Shown in pieces: positions 23,463 through 34,953 of a stretch of DNA of 64,000 nt; the stretch's first letter is position 1; each line of letters opens with the position of its first letter. The position numbers and the translations under genes are program-made. Below the pieces are notes generated by a model. That model did no database searches. It was not told the origin of the DNA and saw only the letters and a program-made list of their open reading frames with translations. Origin of the DNA: Carya illinoinensis. Taxonomy: Eukaryota > Streptophyta > Magnoliopsida > Fagales > Juglandaceae. Where the stretch lies: positions 25,265,001-25,329,000 of the forward strand of contig NC_056760.1 of the NCBI RefSeq assembly GCF_018687715.1, in the 5' to 3' direction.

Positions 23463-23645
23463 TTTTGTAACCATATTATTATCAGGTTGTTATCATTCTA
23501 TTTGTGAAACTTTTGGAACCATATTATTATCAGGTTGTTATCATTCCTCTTTTGAAACTTTTGGAACCATAGTAGTCCATCAGGTTGTTATCATTCTTCA
23601 TTATCAAAGCACTTTTGTAACCATATTATTATCAGGTTGTGCAAA
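23463..23645. repeat. Tandem repeats between the two convergent MULE genes
   Basis: Four imperfect copies of a unit of about 50-60 bp built around TTTTGTAACCATATTATTAT and CAGGTTGTTATCATTC. They lie 3' of the transposase frame and 3' of the minus-strand zinc-finger gene, where both transcripts would end. Confidence 0.75.
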
Positions 23646-23889
23646 TTGAATTGCTTTAGGCATTGAACCGTATGGCCAATTTTTTTTTTTGATAATTGTA
23701 TTTCTATTAGAAACATGCACTGGGAGAAATGGATACATTAGTTGAAACTATTTCCAGGTGAATATCGGGCCATGTTCAACATCCAAGAACCATCATTCTT
23801 TACATACCAAAATTTTGTTGAGACCCTTCACAACAAAAAGAAAAATACACTAATAGATTTTAATCCAAACTAACTGCTTCAAAATACAT

Positions 23890-24401
23890 TTATGGTCCAA
23901 CCCAACCACAAACTATTACAAATGATACCACCCAATACATACACAATAGCATGCGTGCACATCTATTTTGCTTAAAATGTTTCTCCTCTTGCTTGTAAAG
24001 AACATTCTCTCGATCAATTAGTTTATCTTTCTTTTTCTGCACTTTATACTCGCGCAATAATACATCATCCTCCCTTTTTCGAACTGCAATCTCTCTTGTG
24101 CGAATTTTTTCCGTAACCAATTGAAGTATATCTGCCCATATGAAAAATTGGCACTGTGCTTCTCCTTACAGTACAAAAGGTCAATTTGAATTACAGTAAA
24201 ATATGACACGTTAAATGGAAATATCAAAATATGACAAAAAAGTTTATATTTTACCGTGTTGTACTTCGGGCATGCATAAAACTTTCTTCCAGGGTTTTTG
24301 TTAGTTTTGGATGTCTTTAATGGGGTTTTCAAGCTACACCAACAAGTTGGTGATTCGATTTGCTCTGCATCAACTACACATGATGATGAGCTTGATGCCA
24401 T
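23890..24401 (-). CDS. GRF-type zinc-finger, coiled-coil, membrane-anchored protein inside the MULE
   Basis: Two exons on the minus strand: 24401-24255 and 24153-23890, joined across a GT...AG intron (donor ACG/GTAAAA, acceptor GCACAG/TGC, phase 0). The product has 136 residues. Residues 20-50 hold a GRF zinc finger with C20-x-C22 ... NPGRKFYAC44P and C50QFF, the usual CxC...C...C pattern of DNA-repair and plant GRF proteins. Residues about 62-112 are highly charged and probably coiled coil. Residues about 117-134 (MLLCMYWVVSFVIVCGW) form one hydrophobic segment at the C-terminus. Both exons are free of stops, while the transposase beside it has four lesions. The gene faces the transposase, as mudrB faces mudrA in MuDR, but it has no visible relation to mudrB. 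It could be a transposon accessory gene or a captured host gene. Confidence 0.75.
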
Positions 24402-25004
24402 ACGTGATCTATCTCAACCAATCAACAAGTTTGCTTAGTTCAAGAAAAAGCACATATGCTAAGACAAAAAATAATTGCTACAATCCAACGTCTATAATTA
24501 TGGTATTTTCATTTTGTTGACATGCATGTAAGTAAGTGTTATGTGACAAAACAATGGTGCATCTACAACTGACTTTTGACTTTTGAAGGATGTTGTTATG
24601 CTTGGGGCAGTTCGATTATATAAGTGTGAAGGATCAATATTTCTTTTACTGGAGGTCAACATTTCTTTTATTCTCAATTCTTTTTTCCACTCTATATCCT
24701 GTTATTCGTAACGACAAGAAATGGGCATGCCATTAATGGTTTATAGAGGACAAAAACCAGATCAGTAAAATTTATATATAAAATGCTAAAAAGTAATGGA
24801 ACTAACTTTAAATATTTCTCTAAAATCATACTTTCGGCAGGAGTTCAATATGTGGTAGCTTAATTTAGATAATGTAGTAATAATCTCCACCTTTGGTGAT
24901 ATAGGGGAATTATGATACTCTAGAATTAATGGTTTGGCCCATTTAACATATATATTCCCTAATCTCCTCATCTAACCTTGTGGTAGTAGGGTAGTTATTA
25001 TCGT

Positions 25005-25135
<131 letters not shown>

Positions 25136-26027
25136 ACAAAGGAAAGTCAAATAATGTTATTCGAATTATGTGATAGCAATGGCATCTGGCAGGTAGGAAT
25201 TGCCCATTTGATCATTAGACCATTCTCGTACGTGATGGCCACAGAGACAATCACAAGCAGAATTTGTAAAAGAGAATTCTAAAAGCTCTGTATATTGTAA
25301 TGACAAAAAATCCTAAAGCACATTCATGACAAAAATCAAGGTAATTCATGGTAATGTAATATGGAAATTACCAACTTTGTCATAAACATGCACCAATCTA
25401 CATGCTACAATATCAAATTGACAGTTTCATTATGAATATTTTCCACTTTATGAATTTTTTTTCTTCTCAGAACTTTTACCGAACACGTTCTGTGCATTAA
25501 TATTTCTGTGCCTTTCATAGTGTGATTTCGTTCTTCTTCTTCACCAATTTACATTCAATGTCTCTAACACAACACATCAACAACCATAATACCATAATCA
25601 TATGATTTTTAGTTTCTGTATTAATAAATGGTGAAAGGGCAAACCAGATAAGCGAAGGTTATTAAGTTGTCGAAAATAACACTGTGCCTGAAATTTTTCA
25701 ACGGTGGCTTCGTCTTCTTCAGCGGTGGCTATGTCTTCTTGTGCGGTGGCTGGTACAAATCTGGTGGGTCGCTGGTGGGTGCGAAGGGGCTGCAGACGGC
25801 GACAGATCACTGACTCCAGATCTGCGACGGCGTCGTGGCTGGGTAACGAACAATGGGGTAATATTTCAAGCTAGGGAGGGGGTGTCGGAGGGGGAGAAAG
25901 TTCCATGTAGTTCCGTTTGGGGGATGAGAACAGAAGGACTCGCAGGTACCTCAAGCAGCAGGGAATTGAATTACAAACCGGTGCGGTGCTGGTTTACAAT
26001 AATTGTCATGAAGGGTCTATGTGTCAT

Positions 26028-26086
26028 GTTTTAATTGGCGGGTGTTTTTTGAGGATCCTCAGACGGACCGGCCCGTAGGAATTCTC
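26028..26086 (-). repeat. Right terminal inverted repeat of the MULE
   Basis: Read inverted it starts GAGAATTCCTACGGGCCGGT and includes CTCAAAAAACACCCGCC, matching the left end base for base at most positions. Confidence 0.7.
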
Positions 26087-26513
26087 ATTCGTCTTTGGTA
26101 AGTACTCTGGAGTGGGATTGCCCATTTGCGCCTCTTCTTAATTTATTTCCCTTCCCTTTGTCAAAGCTACAAATGAACATTTCTCGACTTCAAAATGAAT
26201 ATGTTTGATATTTACAAGTTAATGGAGATATCCTTTTTGCATTGATTTTGCCTTCTTCAGATCCTATAACTTAATAAAGTCAATACCATTGCAGACAAGA
26301 ATGAAAAAGACTGATTCACCAAGTGGCTCAGCCGGAAAAGGAAAAAGATGATCAAACCCATGAATATTGAATAGAAAAACAGGGAAATATGACATTATAT
26401 ACAAACTTCTTTTTTACAAAACACTCAAAATGCTCTTTCTCTCTTTCTCTGGGTTTCTCTAATTCTCATCAAAATTGGGTTCTGGGTTTCTAGGGAGAGA
26501 ATTCAGAAGCAGC

Positions 26514-26669
26514 TCATCTTCTATGGAGAGAGAGGATGGAAGTAACAGAGTGAGCCAATCCCACCACTATGCCCAGCTTCACTTGACCCCTCTTTGGAAT
26601 CGGATGGCCAGAAAGCCTCCCGGAGAAGCTCCCACCATTGATCATACCACTCCTAGCACCTGCTGCCAT
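26514..26669 (-). pseudogene. Second copy of the small basic ORF, start lost and end shortened
   Basis: Counterpart of 7241-7432. The first ATG of the unit 1 copy is ATA here (26681-26679). The next in-frame ATG, at 26669, would give 51 residues starting MAAGARSGMINGG. A TGA at 26516-26514 replaces a glycine codon, removing the last eight residues. The core GHPIPKRGQVKLGIVVGLAH is nearly unchanged, with one R to H change. It may still make a shorter protein from the second ATG. I class it as damaged because both ends differ from the better copy. Confidence 0.5.
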
Positions 26670-26806
26670 CTGATTTGATATTCTTCTCTCTCTCTGAATC
26701 TTTTCGGAGATCAAACGTCAGTGAAGAGCAGAGATTGTTGGAGCAGCTACTGCGGCGAATTCTTGTTTATTTTGGTGTGTTCTGTTGGCACTTGGACAGG
26801 CGCTGC

Positions 26807-27074
26807 TTATATAGGCTTGAGTGGACTGAAACGCCCTTCAAATAGGCAAATAATTAAAAAGCGTACCGGCTGCACTAGAGACCAATGAAAAAAGTGGGGG
26901 CTTTGCCCGAAGGAAAATGCCAAAAGTTTTAGAGCAATGAAATCTAAACACATGGTGAGATGATAAAAGCGAAGGGAGATGTGACAATAATGGTGTTAAA
27001 GTAATGGGGTCTGCACTTGAGAAAGTATAAGTAATTGTTAACGGCATGTTGCATATGTCTATATTGATCACGTG
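26807..27074 (-). promoter_or_regulatory. TATA box and G-box upstream of the second small ORF copy
   Basis: TATATAA at 26813-26807 (minus) in the same context as in unit 1, and a CACGTG at 27069-27074. The proximal G-box is changed to CACATG near 26950. A MULE-type element has inserted 13 bases beyond the distal G-box, which separates this promoter from its original upstream sequence. Confidence 0.45.
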
Positions 27075-27087
27075 GGGATTTCGTTTG

Positions 27088-27934
27088 CACTTCTGCTAGG
27101 TATAGTCACCGACTACAGTCGGCACGCAGTCGGTTGCCAGCTGGTATTAAAAAAAAAAAAACAAAAAAAGAACGGAGTGCATTTTCGATTCCCGCTTCTC
27201 TTGCGTTGGTGCTCTGTTAGTCTTCAAGCTCGTCTTCGGAAACTCATTTTGGAACTAGTGTGGTCTTCGGCAACTCGAGCTCATCTGTTTTTAAGTGGAT
27301 CTGTGCTCTCTCTTCAAGTGGTTGAGTTCGTAAGCAGCCACTGATTTCGAAGGCATATATTTGGCATAATTTCTACTTGATCATCTTCGTGTCAGTGATT
27401 TCTAAATAATATTAATGATAATGATAGCAATGAACCCTTAGGCAGGAAGTTCCTTGCCTAGAAAGCAAACAAAATTCTCCATGTCTTTTTCTCGTCACCC
27501 AGCACGAGCCTCCTCTGTGATCTCGTAGTTGTCTATGTTTAACAGTGTTGCAGTTGCTTCATTCTCTGCAGCCCAGTTATTTGTTGAAGTGTTCTTTTAA
27601 GATTCTTCCCACCCACTCCCGTACGCTTTGAGACTCTCCTCTCTAGTCCTTTCTTTTTTTTCCCTTCAATCATTATGTGCTTCAACTAAATTTGATTCAA
27701 TTGACGAGAGATTTTATAGTGTTGCAAGCATTGTTGCAAGTTGCAATTGTGATTCTATCTTCAAATTGGTTAGTTGTTCCTCGTCGGTAATCTTTATTGT
27801 CTCATGATCCTATGTGTTCTGCTCATTGACTTATAAATTTCAAACTTTCAGGGATCAAAGACTTGCACTTCCCAAGAGCTTTGACAATGAACTTTAAATA
27901 TGTAGGAGTGATTAATCTTAGCACAAAGCATGTC

Positions 27935-27988
<54 letters not shown>

Positions 27989-28365
27989 ACTTTGCTTTAC
28001 TTTGTTAGTTTAAGTGGTATATTAAATAGTAAAGCAGTTTGTTTGCAGGTCCTTTTGTGTAGAAGGTTTTAGAAAACTCTTTTAAGAGTTCTTATTTATC
28101 TAGATTTGAAAATTTTAAACAAGCCTATGGATGGAGATATTTTGGGAGCTGAGCTGAGACTCATCGTCGATGAAGGGTGGTGCTCCATGGAAGGATCGAG
28201 AGAGGAAACGAGTAGAGAGAGAGAGAGAGTTCTTGAAGAAGGAAACTGAGGACTCTGACTGAAAATGTATATTTATTTATTTATGAAATGGGATGGTTTT
28301 ATTAAAGCCACGTGGGATCCCGACTGCACGACGGCTGCATAGAGGGACTGCATTTAGCTTTTTTC
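27088..28365. mobile_element. MULE-type non-autonomous element, 1.3 kb
   Basis: A 9-bp target duplication TTTCGTTTG lies at 27079-27087 and 28366-28374. Single copies of the site are seen at 7827-7835 (TATCGTTTG) and 9106-9114. The ends of about 46 bp are imperfect inverted repeats: GCTAGGTATAGTCACC...GCACGCAGTCGG on the left and, inverted, GCTAAATGCAGTCCC...CGTGCAGTCGG on the right. There is no transposase. The interior includes sequence open for about 90 codons (27072-27344) and a CT microsatellite. It could be a Pack-MULE, but I recognise no host gene in it. Confidence 0.75.
27939..27986. repeat. (CT)n microsatellite, 48 bp
   Basis: Perfect CT repeat inside the MULE-type element. Confidence 0.95.
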
Positions 28366-28480
28366 TTTCGTTTGTGAAGGTTTAAAGAATGATTGATGAT
28401 TAGTGGCTAAGCTTATAAAATAGAGAGAAAAGAAAAAGATTGATAATTACTGATTAGGCAAGAACCAAGGTGTCTTTACC

Positions 28481-29037
28481 AGGAGCATCCTCACCGGATA
28501 TTGCATATCCAAAAATAAAGCTACATTTTCAACTGTTAGAGATAAAAGTCACTACAGTGAATTGTTTATAGTCAAATATTTTAACTTTTCAGTATATGTA
28601 AAGAAAAAAGTAAATTTGATAGTTACTATTTAATAAGCAAATCTTTATTTTCTTATTTTTGTAACTCTGCCTCTCTTTTGATTGTAGAATAAAACTGGAA
28701 AAATATGATAAAATAGTAAAATAAATATTACCAATAAAATATAATAGGTAAAATAGTAAAATATGATAAAATAAAATAAATTTATAATTAAAAAAATTAA
28801 ATATTTTTAAAATTATTAATTAGTCATTACTATATAATAATAAATAAATTAATATCCAATGTAAAGATTTGATGTGAATAGTTAAACTCAAATTTATCTT
28901 ATATTATTTTATCATTATATAATGAAAAAATAATTATTCTAATATGAAGACTAATATAAATAGAATAGCCAAAATCTAAATTCATTTTATATTCATAAAA
29001 AATATCTTTTACATATGTATAATTTAATAACAATGCT
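28481..29037. mobile_element. MITE-like AT-rich insertion
   Basis: The flanks GGTGTCTTTAC (28469-28479) and TAAGCCGGTATTTGTTAATT (from 29039) are adjacent in the other tail copies (about 7941 and 9220), so about 560 bp was inserted here. The left end GGAGCATCCTCACCGG is typical of plant MITEs. The right end reads, inverted, AAAGCATTGTTATT and is only weakly matched. The interior is dominated by AAATA/TAAAA motifs. Boundaries are approximate. Confidence 0.5.
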
Positions 29038-29246
29038 TTAAGCCGGTATTTGTTAATTCAAAACCCGGTCCTACTGCCCCCAGCCCCAAACAATTACGTC
29101 AGGCTCATGTCATAAGGCTAACTCCTTGTGGTCCATTCTTACTTGGAATAAAGTTGAACAAGTTCAAACATTAATGTCATGATTAAATACTTTTTTATTA
29201 TTATTTTGTATCGATGCATTTTTCTTACCAATGCTAATGATCTATT

Positions 29247-29497
29247 TGTTATAAACCATCTTGAATTGTATGACCATATTTAGCTAGCTGTCAAACGCAT
29301 AATACTAGTCATCAAAAGCATTGTCTCTTTTGTAACCCTATATATATGGGTATATTGATATTATATGATATACAGATCAATAAGAGAATCTCCTCTCTCG
29401 TTCTCTCTCAATCTTTTGAAACTCTCTCATTTTTCAATAAGTTTCATAACCTCTCTGGGCTCTATCTCTTTTTATCTCCTTTTAAAGTTTTATAATA
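29247..29497 (+). repeat. 5' LTR of the Copia element
   Basis: 251 bp. Contains the likely promoter motif CCCTATATATATGGG near 29337-29351 and a CT-rich 3' half, consistent with a short Copia LTR. The terminal CA has mutated to TA. Confidence 0.85.
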
Positions 29498-29512
29498 CGT
29501 TATCAGCACGAT
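29498..29512 (+). other. Copia primer-binding site
   Basis: CGTTATCAGCACGAT follows the 5' LTR directly. This TATCAGCACGA-type sequence is common at this position in plant Copia elements and would pair with an internal part of a tRNA. Confidence 0.6.
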
Positions 29513-29544
29513 TACTCTCCGTCTCTATCTTGCTCCCTCTTCTC

Positions 29545-29548
<4 letters not shown>

Positions 29549-29586
<38 letters not shown>
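29549..29586. repeat. (CT)n microsatellite in the Copia leader
   Basis: 38-bp CT repeat just after the primer site. Confidence 0.95.
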
Positions 29587-29588
<2 letters not shown>

Positions 29589-31429
29589 GAAAGCTATCTC
29601 TGATTTTCACGAACTCTTTGAGGGGATCAACGATTGAATTTTTCTCTCTATGGTTTCTAACGAGAGAATTGAGAAGCAGCTCCACTAAAATCAATTCCTC
29701 CACTCTCTGTGATTTTAATTTCTTTATTTTCTCCTGAATTTCCTGCATAATCTTTTCTGATGCTTCAGGGACTCGACAAACTGGAGGAAACCGATTTCAG
29801 TAATCAAAGGGTGGTTCTCGCCCTTTATGAGGCCATGTGCTCACACGACGTAACCACGATGCACCAGATCGTCGCCTAGTGGGTCACGACGATCTGATGA
29901 GTAGCCGCCGCATAATACTTCCGACAGAGATCATAGGCCAGACAGAGAGGTGTTGACTTCTTCAGATTTAGATTTGAAGATGTGCTGAAAAGGGAAAATA
30001 GAGGAAGGAGATGCAGAAAGCTCACCGAGAACCACTCCATGCCGCTTGGTGTCTCTGTTTTGATGTTTATTCTTGGATTTGACCGGATCTCGAAGGAGAG
30101 AGTGCCGAAGTCTGGGCTAATTCAAAGGACGTCGTCGGTGGGTCTTGTGGTGGCTCAAACGCGTAGAACAAGCCAGAGCATACCCACGTCGCCCAGGAAG
30201 AAGCTCACGAAAACGTCAATTTTCTTTTAGTTTCTTCCCTTAATTTGGCTAATTATTTTGTCTACTCTCGTTTTGAAGGAGATATCGGAAGCGTGATTCT
30301 GGGCCAGAGTTGCAGAAGAAAAGATAAACAGGTACAAAGTTTTTCTCATAAACAAATTCAATGAAGAAATGTGAAAGACAGGTGGGTGGGCTGCAAGTGG
30401 GGCCCTTAAGGTGTGTGTCGAGTGAGATCACAAGCATGGAATTATATATCGTGATTTTTTTCGATCACACTAATTTTCATAATACACGAAGGTCCTGATG
30501 ACACTGGAGATAGTAGTATCCTATTTCAAGTAAGTTTTTCAATATATTATTTGAAATCTCTAAGATACAAGTTTTATTTATTCTTTTATACTTGTTATAA
30601 ATTATTGATGATATGATTTATCTGAGAATGGAAATGGAGCATCCCTAAAGGATCGCCCTAAATCAATAATAGCTTTTGAGTATCTCATAGTTTAAATGAG
30701 TGATACGTGTACCAAAAGCTCATTATGATTTATGCACCTGAAGTTGCATAATTAAAATTGTGGAAAGAATATATATTTGAATGAACGTCTCGAATGTGCT
30801 CCTGAAGTAGCAATATCGAGTATGCTCCTGAAGTAGCAATATGAAATGCAAACGTTCACAATATATTCTAAATTTATATCTAGTCTTTCATTGACTGAGC
30901 CAAATAATGAACTTTTGATAAGAATCATTAGTCACGTCTTACTAGATCTACATCATTCCCTGAAGTGAATGATAATAAATTTATATCATTCTATTCTCTG
31001 AAGTGAAAAGAATGATGCGTTTCATTCAAAGAAACTAAGAGATTGGACGTGATAATGAATATATTTTCGGGCCAGAAGCTCGTATTGGAAAAGCTGTAAG
31101 CTTTCTCTTTGAGATGATATTATACAAATTATTGAATCAAATATTATGATGCATCAAAAGTGATATGATTCAAAATATTTGTATGATTTATGGTTATCTT
31201 GATCATCCAAAATCAATTACGATAATTCGAATGATTTTCATATGGACGTCCATAAAAGAACCAGAAGATTCTTTTACTATAAAGTCTTACCACCAAAAGT
31301 GGAAAGAAAAATTTGCTAGAAGCAAATAAGATGAAATAATTCGATGTTATCTTAATTATCATATGTGAACCAGAAGTTCAGATGATAATTAAATTTTGGA
31401 TGCAATAAGATAAAAATGTCTCATATTTT

Positions 31430-31942
31430 AGCTGCTAAAATCCCAGCGAGGATTGAAGTCCCTGTAGGACAATTAAGAAATTCAGCAGTCTAAAGACATG
31501 TCTAAAGGCATGTGAGACTTATTAATACAAAAGATGGAGTATCTCAAAAGAGAAATGCACAAATAATTTGGTGCTCATGAAGAGGTCATACCCACATAAC
31601 AAGCAATAAAGTCCATCTAAATTTTCTGTATAAAATTCTCCTATATAAACTCTTGAAGAGTATAAATCTCCTGAAGAGTGCCTCCTGAAGAGTTTTTTCA
31701 TGAAAATGTCTTCCTTTGAAGAGGGACAGATACCTGAAAATAACGAGATCTCGATACATTTCATGAATATTGGAGAAATTATGGATAGAAATAAAATCGT
31801 TGTCGACAACATATTTCCATATGAGATGGCAATTGACATTACCAGAAATAATGGAGAAAGTGAATCAAGAACCGTCGAAAAATACGACGTAAAATATTGG
31901 CCAAATTTGAAAGAAACAATTCCTGTAGAATTGATTCATTAG
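31430..31942 (+). pseudogene. Copia pol remnant (linker between integrase and reverse transcriptase)
   Basis: Near 31435-31490 the sequence reads AAKIPARIEVPVGQLRNSAV. From 31700 a second piece reads EEGQIPENNEISIHFMNIGE, then DRNKIVVDNIF and WPNLKETIPVELIH. Both segments belong to the stretch between the integrase and reverse transcriptase domains in plant Copia pol. Stops and a frame change separate them. The integrase core and gag upstream are too eroded for me to recognise. Confidence 0.65.
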
Positions 31943-31944
31943 TA

Positions 31945-32175
31945 AAATATGATGCATCGGGACTTATAGTCCAAACACATAAAGAGGTGATGCTGTTGAA
32001 TATCAGTGGGTATTCATAGAAAGGAAATAAAAGTGTGATATATAAATCACGAGTCAGTTTCTGAATTCCTGCAGAATTGATATCACTAAATAAAATATGA
32101 TAAATATGGACTTGAAGTCCAAATATCTAAAGAGGTGATTTTTGTTAAATATCAGTGGATATTTATATACATGAT
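31945..32175 (+). repeat. Tandem duplication within the Copia interior
   Basis: Two imperfect copies, about 130 bases apart, share AAAATATGATGCATCGGGACT/AAAATATGATAAATATGGACT-type sequence, AGTCCAAA, AAAGAGGTGAT and GAATATCAGTGGGTATT. They lie where the RT domain should be. Confidence 0.55.
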
Positions 32176-32779
32176 ATAAAAAGGCTGAAACTTTTAATAT
32201 GAAAATGTGATAAAGAATTCACAAGTTAGTTTCTCGAAAAAACAATATTGATATGATTTTAAAGTGGTTGAAATTATATTGAGATTTTTATTAGCTTGAA
32301 AGTCACCAAGAGTTTGAATATGCATGATTAACTGCATATTTATATAGATCATTGGATCATGACACATATATGAAACTCCATGAAGGATAGAGAATGCATG
32401 AAGCTTCTGATCTGAATACATACAGAAATATGTATTATATCTGGAACAAGATATTGTCAATATATTTTCAGTATCCATTGCAGTTTATATATATGATTTA
32501 AATGTCATTGAGGCTCCAAAAGAGCTCATGAAAACTGCATATATTTGAAATATAGATCTGAAACCCTTGCGGCTTCAAGGGGAAGATGGATGATATTATT
32601 AATTTTGAAATATCATCTCTTAAATACAATTAGTATTTCAGATTCATATTATGGGTTTGATATGAAGTGTGCATTATTAAAGAAGAAATAAAAAAAGGAA
32701 TACACAGAATATCTACCATATGATAGATACACAAATATGAATATTTGTGAAATATTATTTTATTATCTTGAAGCAAAAA

Positions 32780-33205
32780 TTACAGAAATTTGAGGTACTT
32801 TGCCTCATTCTTCAAACGCTCTTGTTCTTCAAGAATCTGTATGGCATCCCTATCTAAAGGGGTGAGCAATTGAAAAGAAGATTTAAGCAAGGATTTTAAA
32901 TTCTTATTCTCTTGCTTTATTGCTTCTATCTTTATGTTGGACTCCAGAAGAAGTCGCTGAAGGATAGCAATATTCTTGTGGAGTTTGTCAACTCCACAAG
33001 TTCTAGATTACAGTCACTGAGAAAATGTGACAATGAATGATGAGTATCGGGTACTGAGACTCATAAGCTCATAGATAGCTTCATTATCTGACTTATGAAT
33101 CAGATCATTATATTGCATGATAGCACCTATGGTAGAAGCAGGAACAGCTGATGAACGACGTGCAGAATACCTCATATATTGACCCTGAGAAGATTGCTGA
33201 GCCAT
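32780..33205 (-). pseudogene. Antisense ORF inside the Copia element
   Basis: From ATG 33205-33203 on the strand opposite to pol, one frame of 141 codons runs to a stop at 32782-32780, interrupted only by a TGA at 33016-33014 and a TAA two codons later. It starts MAQQSSQGQYMRYSARRSSA. The second half is charged and heptad-like (LLLESNIKIEAIKQENKNLK, ILEEQERLKNEAKYL), suggesting a coiled coil. Additional antisense frames are known in some plant LTR retrotransposons, and this looks like such a frame in decay. Its function is unknown. A simple chance frame is the alternative, but the coiled-coil character beyond the stops argues against it. Confidence 0.5.
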
Positions 33206-33498
33206 TGCAAAAAGAGATTGCAGGATAAGAATGCAGAAAGAGATTGCAGAGTAAAAATACAGTATGATTACAGAAAAGTGAAGAAGATGAGATGCGAATG
33301 AAGATGAGCTGAATATCTCTTTTATAGAGAAAATTATGATACAGCATCTCTCGTGAAGCAAGAGAAAAGAAACGAAATATAGCTTCATAGCTCTGCGGCG
33401 CTTGACAGCACGCCTGACACCTACAGAAGAGTTGAAAATCTGCGGTGCTTGTCTGATCTAAAAAGGCTGGCCACAATTTTTATTAAAAAAGGAGGTTA

Positions 33499-34045
33499 GC
33501 GGTTTAATGTTGATGAATTCTCCACTAACTGTGTTATTTACAAGAACTCAAGAAGAGCACAACATGGTTCAAGTCCACAAGTAGTTGGATATGCAGATGC
33601 ATGTTATCTTTCAGATCCACACAGAGGTAGATCTCAAACTGGATATGTATTTACTTATGGAAATTCTGGTATATCATGGAGATCTGTCAAACAAACATTA
33701 TCTGCTACCTATTCAAATCACTCAGAGATCATTGCAATTCATGAGGCAAGTCGAGAATGCATTTGGCTAAGATCAATGATCCAATATATTCAAGAAAAGT
33801 GTGGTCTTCCAGTGATTAATGATAGTCTAACAACTTTATACAAAGATAATGCTATTTGTATTACTCAAATTAGAGGAGGATACATCAAAGGTGATAGAAC
33901 CAAATATATTTCACCTAAATTCTTTTATACTCATGAATTTCAGGAGAAAGGTGAAATTAACGTCAAGCAGATACGATCAAGTGATAATCTGGCAGATTTA
34001 TTCACGAAAGCATTACCAACTGCAACATTTAAGAAAATTGTGTAG
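33499..34045 (+). pseudogene. Copia RNase H domain, C-terminal remnant
   Basis: One open frame of about 180 codons ending TAG at 34045. It contains VGYADACYLSDPHRGRSQTG, ISWRSVKQTLSAT, SNHSEIIAIHEASRECIWLR and NLADLFTKALPTATFKK, the classic C-terminal RNase H block of plant Copia pol. The frame is open, but everything needed upstream (reverse transcriptase) is missing, so this is a remnant. Confidence 0.85.
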
Positions 34046-34311
34046 AACATTGGAATGCGGAGATTTGAAGACCTATTATCATACACTTTTTAGAGGAAGT
34101 AATGTCTTGAAGACTTGTGCTGATTGTACTCTTTTTCCTTCGCTAAGGTTTTATTCCACTGGGTTTTCCTTTACAAGGTTTTAATGAGGCAATCCTAAAG
34201 CACTCGACGGTACACATGAATACTGTATTCTTTTTCCTTCGCCATTGATTTTTTTCCCACAGGGTTTTTCCTTGGCAAGGTTTTAACGAGACATATTATT
34301 TAAATATGGTC

Positions 34312-34325
34312 ATCCAAAGGGGAAG
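34312..34325 (+). other. Copia polypurine tract
   Basis: CCAAAGGGGAAG directly before the 3' LTR start TGTTATAAAC, the priming site for plus-strand DNA. Confidence 0.75.
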
Positions 34326-34576
34326 TGTTATAAACCATCTTGAATTGTATGACCATATTTAACCAGCCGTCAAACGCATAGTGCTAGTCGTCAAAATCAT
34401 AGTCTCTTTTATAACCCTATATATATGGGTATATTAATGTTATATGATATACAGATCAATAACAAAATCTCCTCTCTCGCTCTCTCTCAATCTTTTGAAA
34501 CTCTCTCATTTTTCAATAAGTTTCATAACCTATCTGAGCTCTATCTCTTTCTATCTACTTTTATAGTTTTATAACA
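34326..34576 (+). repeat. 3' LTR of the Copia element
   Basis: 251 bp, the same length as the 5' LTR, with roughly 15-20 differences by eye. That points to an insertion clearly older than that of the Ty3 element at 38316. Confidence 0.85.
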
Positions 34577-34764
34577 CCATTATAGTAATATCTAGATTAA
34601 TGCTCATTCTTAGTTTAAACAATAAATAAAGTTTAAAAAATGTAAATATATAGAGAAATAGTGATTTACGCGATTCAGGCTTACGTTCATAGTTTTGGAG
34701 TAAAAAATTCTATTTTTTTTTTTATGTGTTTGTATGCCCTTATAGTCACTCTTTAGCTCACTAG

Positions 34765-34953
34765 TTCCGTTTGGCACAATAAAATTTTCGTCTTATTATT
34801 ACAATTTTTTCAAATTTTTATATAAAATATAATAAATAATTTAATTTTTTCTTAACTTTTTTTCAAATCATAAAATAATAATAATATTAAAATATATTCC
34901 ATCTTAAAACTTAAAATTTTTACCTCAAAATTCTTACTTACCAAACCGAACGG
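34765..34953. mobile_element. Small MITE, about 190 bp
   Basis: The left end TTCCGTTTGGCACAATAAAA and the inverted right end CCGTTCGGTTTGGTAAGTAA are partly matching inverted repeats around an AT-rich centre. This sequence, and the following stretch to 35548, is missing from unit 1, where GCTCACTA (8502) runs into ATGATAATAGAGGTGAAG (8516). Confidence 0.5.

Larger units (their letters stand above)
29247..34576 (+). mobile_element. Ty1-copia LTR retrotransposon, 5.3 kb, degenerate
   Basis: Two LTRs of 251 bp (29247-29497 and 34326-34576) begin TGTTATAAACCATCTTGAAT. The second ends in TTTTATAACA and the first in TTTTATAATA. Flanks CTATT (29242-29246) and CCATT (34577-34581) are a 5-bp target duplication with one change. 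Unoccupied sites are at 8332-8336 and 13041-13045. Internal remnants in order are a piece of the region after integrase, and the C-terminal RNase H. The segment where reverse transcriptase should lie (about 31945-33498) instead holds tandem repeats and an antisense frame. The element cannot move on its own. Confidence 0.85.
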
